This document shows positions 61,346 through 64,000 of a stretch of 64,000 nucleotides of DNA, in pieces (the first letter of the stretch is position 1; each line of letters starts with the position of its first letter). The DNA is from Vibrio coralliirubri (GTDB lineage: Bacteria; Pseudomonadota; Gammaproteobacteria; Enterobacterales; Vibrionaceae). The DNA is taken from the NCBI RefSeq assembly GCF_024347375.1, contig NZ_AP025471.1, forward strand, positions 1,116,001 through 1,180,000, in the 5' to 3' direction. Both the position numbers and the translations under genes were made by a program. Below the pieces are notes generated by a model. It worked only from the letters and a program-made list of their open reading frames with translations. It had not been told where the DNA came from and ran no database searches.

Positions 61346-62248
61346 TTAAGTCAATGAGATAACTAAGCCAGCAATAATTAGAGATACGCCTAGACCGCGA
61401 GTCGCGTGCCACTTTTCCTTTAAAAAGTAGATCCCCATCACTACGCCGAAAATGATACTCACTTGCCTAAGTGCAACAACCAAACTGACGTTCTCTGTCA
61501 TAGTCATCGCAAACAACACTAAGCCATAGGTCGAAGCCATCATAATGCCAGCAAGTGTTGCTCTTTTACGTAGTAACCAAGCGTTATGAAATTCTATTCT
61601 TTGATTCGACACGAGCAACCACAGGCTCAATGGAAGCACAATTGCCCAAAACTGAATACCCAAATAGAAAATCGCCGTGTGTTTATTGGTAATGCTAGGT
61701 GTGCTTAAGGGCTCTAATAATAGAAGCGCCTCTTTATCAATAATCGAATAACCCGTGGTACCGATGGCCGCGATTAACGCCCACAGTACGCCAAGGTTCA
61801 GGTAGGCCTTGAGCCTTAATTCAGAAAACTGCTTAAGCGGGACAAACAGACAACCCAGTGTGATCAATGCAAAACCAAGCCATTGATTGATTGATAACTC
61901 ATACCCTATTAACACCGTACCCAAGCCAACCATCAACACGGGCAGTGCTCGTGCCATTGGGTAAATCACCCCAATATCGGCCTGCTTGTAGGCTATGCCT
62001 AAGCCGATTAAATAGATGATTTGGCAAATGCCACTTAAAAGAAGTAGCTGCCAGAATAGGAGCGTGATGTTTGCAAAGCCGACACTGTAGACGTACCAGA
62101 TCAAATAGGGAGTCAAAATCGCGGCAGCGGCAAAGCCAGAAGCAAGGAAAAAAGACGACCCCGATCCTTGATTAGATTTACCTAGAACATTCCACCCCGC
62201 ATGAAGCAGAGCCGAAATTATCACGATGACGATGGCAGAAAATTCCAT
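61346..62248 (-). CDS. EamA/DMT-family transporter
   Basis: 300 residues with ten hydrophobic helices in two EamA halves (opens SAIVIVIISALLHAGWNVLGKSNQG; second half from LGVLWALIAAIGTTGYSIIDKEALL). Exporter or importer of an unknown small metabolite. It stands between the gluconate operon and phnR. No clear operon partner; downstream is the gluconate promoter. Confidence 0.85.
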   Translation of the reverse strand: MEFSAIVIVIISALLHAGWNVLGKSNQGSGSSFFLASGFAAAAILTPYLIWYVYSVGFANITLLFWQLLLLSGICQIIYLIGLGIAYKQADIGVIYPMARALPVLMVGLGTVLIGYELSINQWLGFALITLGCLFVPLKQFSELRLKAYLNLGVLWALIAAIGTTGYSIIDKEALLLLEPLSTPSITNKHTAIFYLGIQFWAIVLPLSLWLLVSNQRIEFHNAWLLRKRATLAGIMMASTYGLVLFAMTMTENVSLVVALRQVSIIFGVVMGIYFLKEKWHATRGLGVSLIIAGLVISLT

Positions 62249-62305
62249 TTCATTCCTAACTTATTAACTGACTTATAAAAGCCGTCGCTGAAAACGGGTG
62301 ATAAA

Positions 62306-62331
62306 AAAGGCCTCTTGGTAAGAGACCTTTG
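62306..62331 (-). terminator. Intrinsic terminator after phnR
   Basis: AAAGG-CTCTT and AAGAG-CCTTT arms with one central mismatch around GGT, after the phnR stop. Confidence 0.65.
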
Positions 62332-62389
62332 ATCGATTCAATTGGGCAAGCCCAAAGAGTTACAGATATGTACGTGTTCTAACGCATGA

Positions 62390-63094
62390 CTAGCGCTCTA
62401 GCTGCGCGATTGACTCAATACTGATCGCATCATGACGCCAATACTCAATATCGCAATCAATCAGATCGCCGTTTTGGTTGTAGTTCACACGCTCTACGAC
62501 CATTGCAGGAGAGCCAGAAGTCGCACGCAGAGCTTGTGCTGTTTCGCCAAGTAAAGACGTTGTGCTCACTCGGTAACGGATCTTCTGATACACCACACCA
62601 AAGTGTTCGCGGTAGATGTCCGTCAACGATTTAGACAAGTCATAATCAAGCAAGTTAGGGAACAACTCTGGTCGAATATAGTTGGTCACATACACAACTG
62701 GCCTATCTTCAAGATAACGAACTCTGTCTACTCGATAAACGTCCGAGAAAGGTTGTAACTCAAGAAGTCGAGTCGCCTCCTTGGTTGCTAACATGCCTTT
62801 TGCCGCCACCAATTCTGTTTGCGGCTTACGATTCTGCGATAGAGCCATATTGGTGAAGTTCAGCGTTTGTGTTGGATCATAACGAAGCGGCTCAGGAGAG
62901 ATAAACCAACCACGTCGGTCTTCTCGATAAATGCGCCCTTCCGCTTCAAGTGAAGATAAGGCTTCACGTAGGGTAACTCGAGTCGTATCAAACGATTCAG
63001 CCAGCTTACGTTCCGCAGGCAGCTTCTGTCGTGGTGTTAACATCCCCGACTCTATCTGCTCTACGATGACATCTTTGATTTTTACGTACTGCAC
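62390..63094 (-). CDS. phnR: GntR/UTRA-family regulator of aminoethylphosphonate use
   Basis: 234 residues from a GTG start at 63094, chosen for AAAGGA 6 bases upstream; ATGs at 63109 and 63148 lack a site. The winged helix reads YVKIKDVIVEQIESGMLTPRQKLPAERKLAESFDTTRVTLREALSSLEAEGRIYREDRRGWF. A UTRA effector domain follows (PFSDVYRVDRVRYLEDRPVVYVTNYI). It resembles PhnR beside 2-aminoethylphosphonate transport genes, and an ABC permease gene of that type lies directly upstream. Confidence 0.8.
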   Translation of the reverse strand: MQYVKIKDVIVEQIESGMLTPRQKLPAERKLAESFDTTRVTLREALSSLEAEGRIYREDRRGWFISPEPLRYDPTQTLNFTNMALSQNRKPQTELVAAKGMLATKEATRLLELQPFSDVYRVDRVRYLEDRPVVYVTNYIRPELFPNLLDYDLSKSLTDIYREHFGVVYQKIRYRVSTTSLLGETAQALRATSGSPAMVVERVNYNQNGDLIDCDIEYWRHDAISIESIAQLER

Positions 63095-63161
63095 TTCATT
63101 TCCTTTCATTCTTGTTCTTGTCGTCAGCCACTCCTTGGCCAACTGCAATATAAATGGTTCG

Positions 63162-64000
63162 CTAGCGTTTACGCCAAGCTTGGGTGCGCTTCTCGAATAA
63201 CTTGTTGATTAGCATATGAATCAACTTCGCACTCGCTGCTGATATCATGATCATCACTGCCATGGCTGCTGCTGCACCCGTTTGACCCGCATCGTCCATA
63301 TTCAGTACTGATACTGACGCTGGAATCGTATTGGTAGAATACAAGAATACTACCGCAGATGTCGTGGTAAGTGCATTAATAAACAGGTATGTCGCAATAT
63401 CTAAAATCGCCGGCAGACAAACGGGTACCGTCACCTTAAAGAACAGCTTGTATTGCGGTAAGTTTACCGAAGCCGCCGTTGCCTCAATTTCAGAAGGCAG
63501 CTGTTTCAATGCCGTTAACGCCGTCATGTGCCCTACCGTGTAGTAGTGAACCACGGTATTAATCACCAAGAACGCCATCGTGCCATACAAGAAGTTGAGT
63601 GGATTACTCAAATCATTGAAGTAGAAGATATACCCCAAACCCAGCACCATACCCGGAACGGCCATCGGAACAACACTGAGCATTTGCATCGCTTGACGAA
63701 CAGGACCGAAGGCGCGACCTTTCTCAATGCAGTATGCCCCTAGGAAAATCAGAACAGTACCAATTATCGCAGTCCAAGCACCAAGCGTTAAGGAGTTGAA
63801 GAATGGCGCCCAACCATAAGTACTCATTTCTGCGAAGTTATAGTTGTTTAGCGTTAGCGCTTTGTTCCAAGGCCAGAAGGTAACCATAGACCCATATATT
63901 GCCATGCCCAACACGATAACCACAGCAGCAGAGATAATGGTGCAATAAAGGAAACATAAGCCATCACGTAGTGAGCTAGGTTCTGGTTGGTACGCGACAG
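63162..64000 (-). CDS. phnV: ABC transporter permease, PhnV-like (partial, N-terminus outside window)
   Basis: The frame is open to the window edge (reads VAYQPEPSSLRDGLCFLYCTIISAAVVIVLGMAIYGS), so the N-terminus is cut; 279 codons are visible. Six or so membrane helices and the inner-membrane coupling loop (EIEATAASVNLPQYKLFFKVTVPVCLPAILD) mark a binding-protein-dependent permease. The match to the 2-aminoethylphosphonate permease PhnV is supported by the following phnR. The rest of the transporter should lie to the right. Confidence 0.8.
   Translation of the reverse strand, partial: VAYQPEPSSLRDGLCFLYCTIISAAVVIVLGMAIYGSMVTFWPWNKALTLNNYNFAEMSTYGWAPFFNSLTLGAWTAIIGTVLIFLGAYCIEKGRAFGPVRQAMQMLSVVPMAVPGMVLGLGYIFYFNDLSNPLNFLYGTMAFLVINTVVHYYTVGHMTALTALKQLPSEIEATAASVNLPQYKLFFKVTVPVCLPAILDIATYLFINALTTTSAVVFLYSTNTIPASVSVLNMDDAGQTGAAAAMAVMIMISAASAKLIHMLINKLFEKRTQAWRKR

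Overview
The window looks like a Vibrio chromosome, most probably a Splendidus-clade species and probably chromosome II. This rests on Vibrio-type kbl-tdh, serine dehydratase, gluconate and aminoethylphosphonate genes, on moderate GC, and on the style of the repeats. It is inference from recognisable families, not from a database search.

Layout. 1-300: a decayed IS630-type transposase at the window edge. 357-8556 (minus): a four-gene operon for a LodA/GoxA-type quinone (CTQ) oxidase, with a GMC flavoenzyme, the LodB-like flavoprotein maturase and a large YtcJ-like amidohydrolase. 8557-9475: decayed sequence with one clear terminator hairpin. About 9.4-20.7 kb: an integrated phage-satellite-like element. 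It has a P2/K139-type integrase, CI-like repressor, Cox-like and CII-like regulators and a primase-like replicase, but no capsid, tail or lysis genes. Its cargo is a membrane protein co-transcribed with cI and a AAA ATPase-subtilase pair. Two LexA-type boxes sit in front of the integrase and in front of a 78-residue gene at the other end.

20.7-39.2 kb is mostly core: threonine breakdown (kbl-tdh), an EAL protein, an XRE regulator, LysR-VOC, a PepSY membrane protein with a DUF2946 protein, cytochrome b562, a PHP phosphatase, a 1007-residue HD-GYP receptor, DMT transporter/LysR, YbjQ, an M23 peptidase, a TPR protein and cytochrome b561. 39.3-52.0 kb is bracketed by two identical 1426-bp IS3/IS150-group elements. 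Each lies inside the loop of an intrinsic terminator. Between them are two small hypotheticals with an 18-bp tandem repeat, a heterodimeric ABC exporter, a 291-bp MITE, a Nudix hydrolase, a DUF333 lipoprotein, a membrane protein, a YdcF-like protein and sdaA.

52.3-64 kb: a POT-type peptide transporter, a siderophore-interacting protein behind a Fur-like box, a complete gluconate regulon (TRAP transporter, gntK, gnd, gntR, with GntR-type operators at both promoters), a DMT transporter, and the end of an aminoethylphosphonate locus (phnR and a partial phnV).

The points most worth a second look are the SOS-wired satellite with its cargo, the IS element that lands in terminator loops, and the CTQ-oxidase/GMC/amidohydrolase operon.
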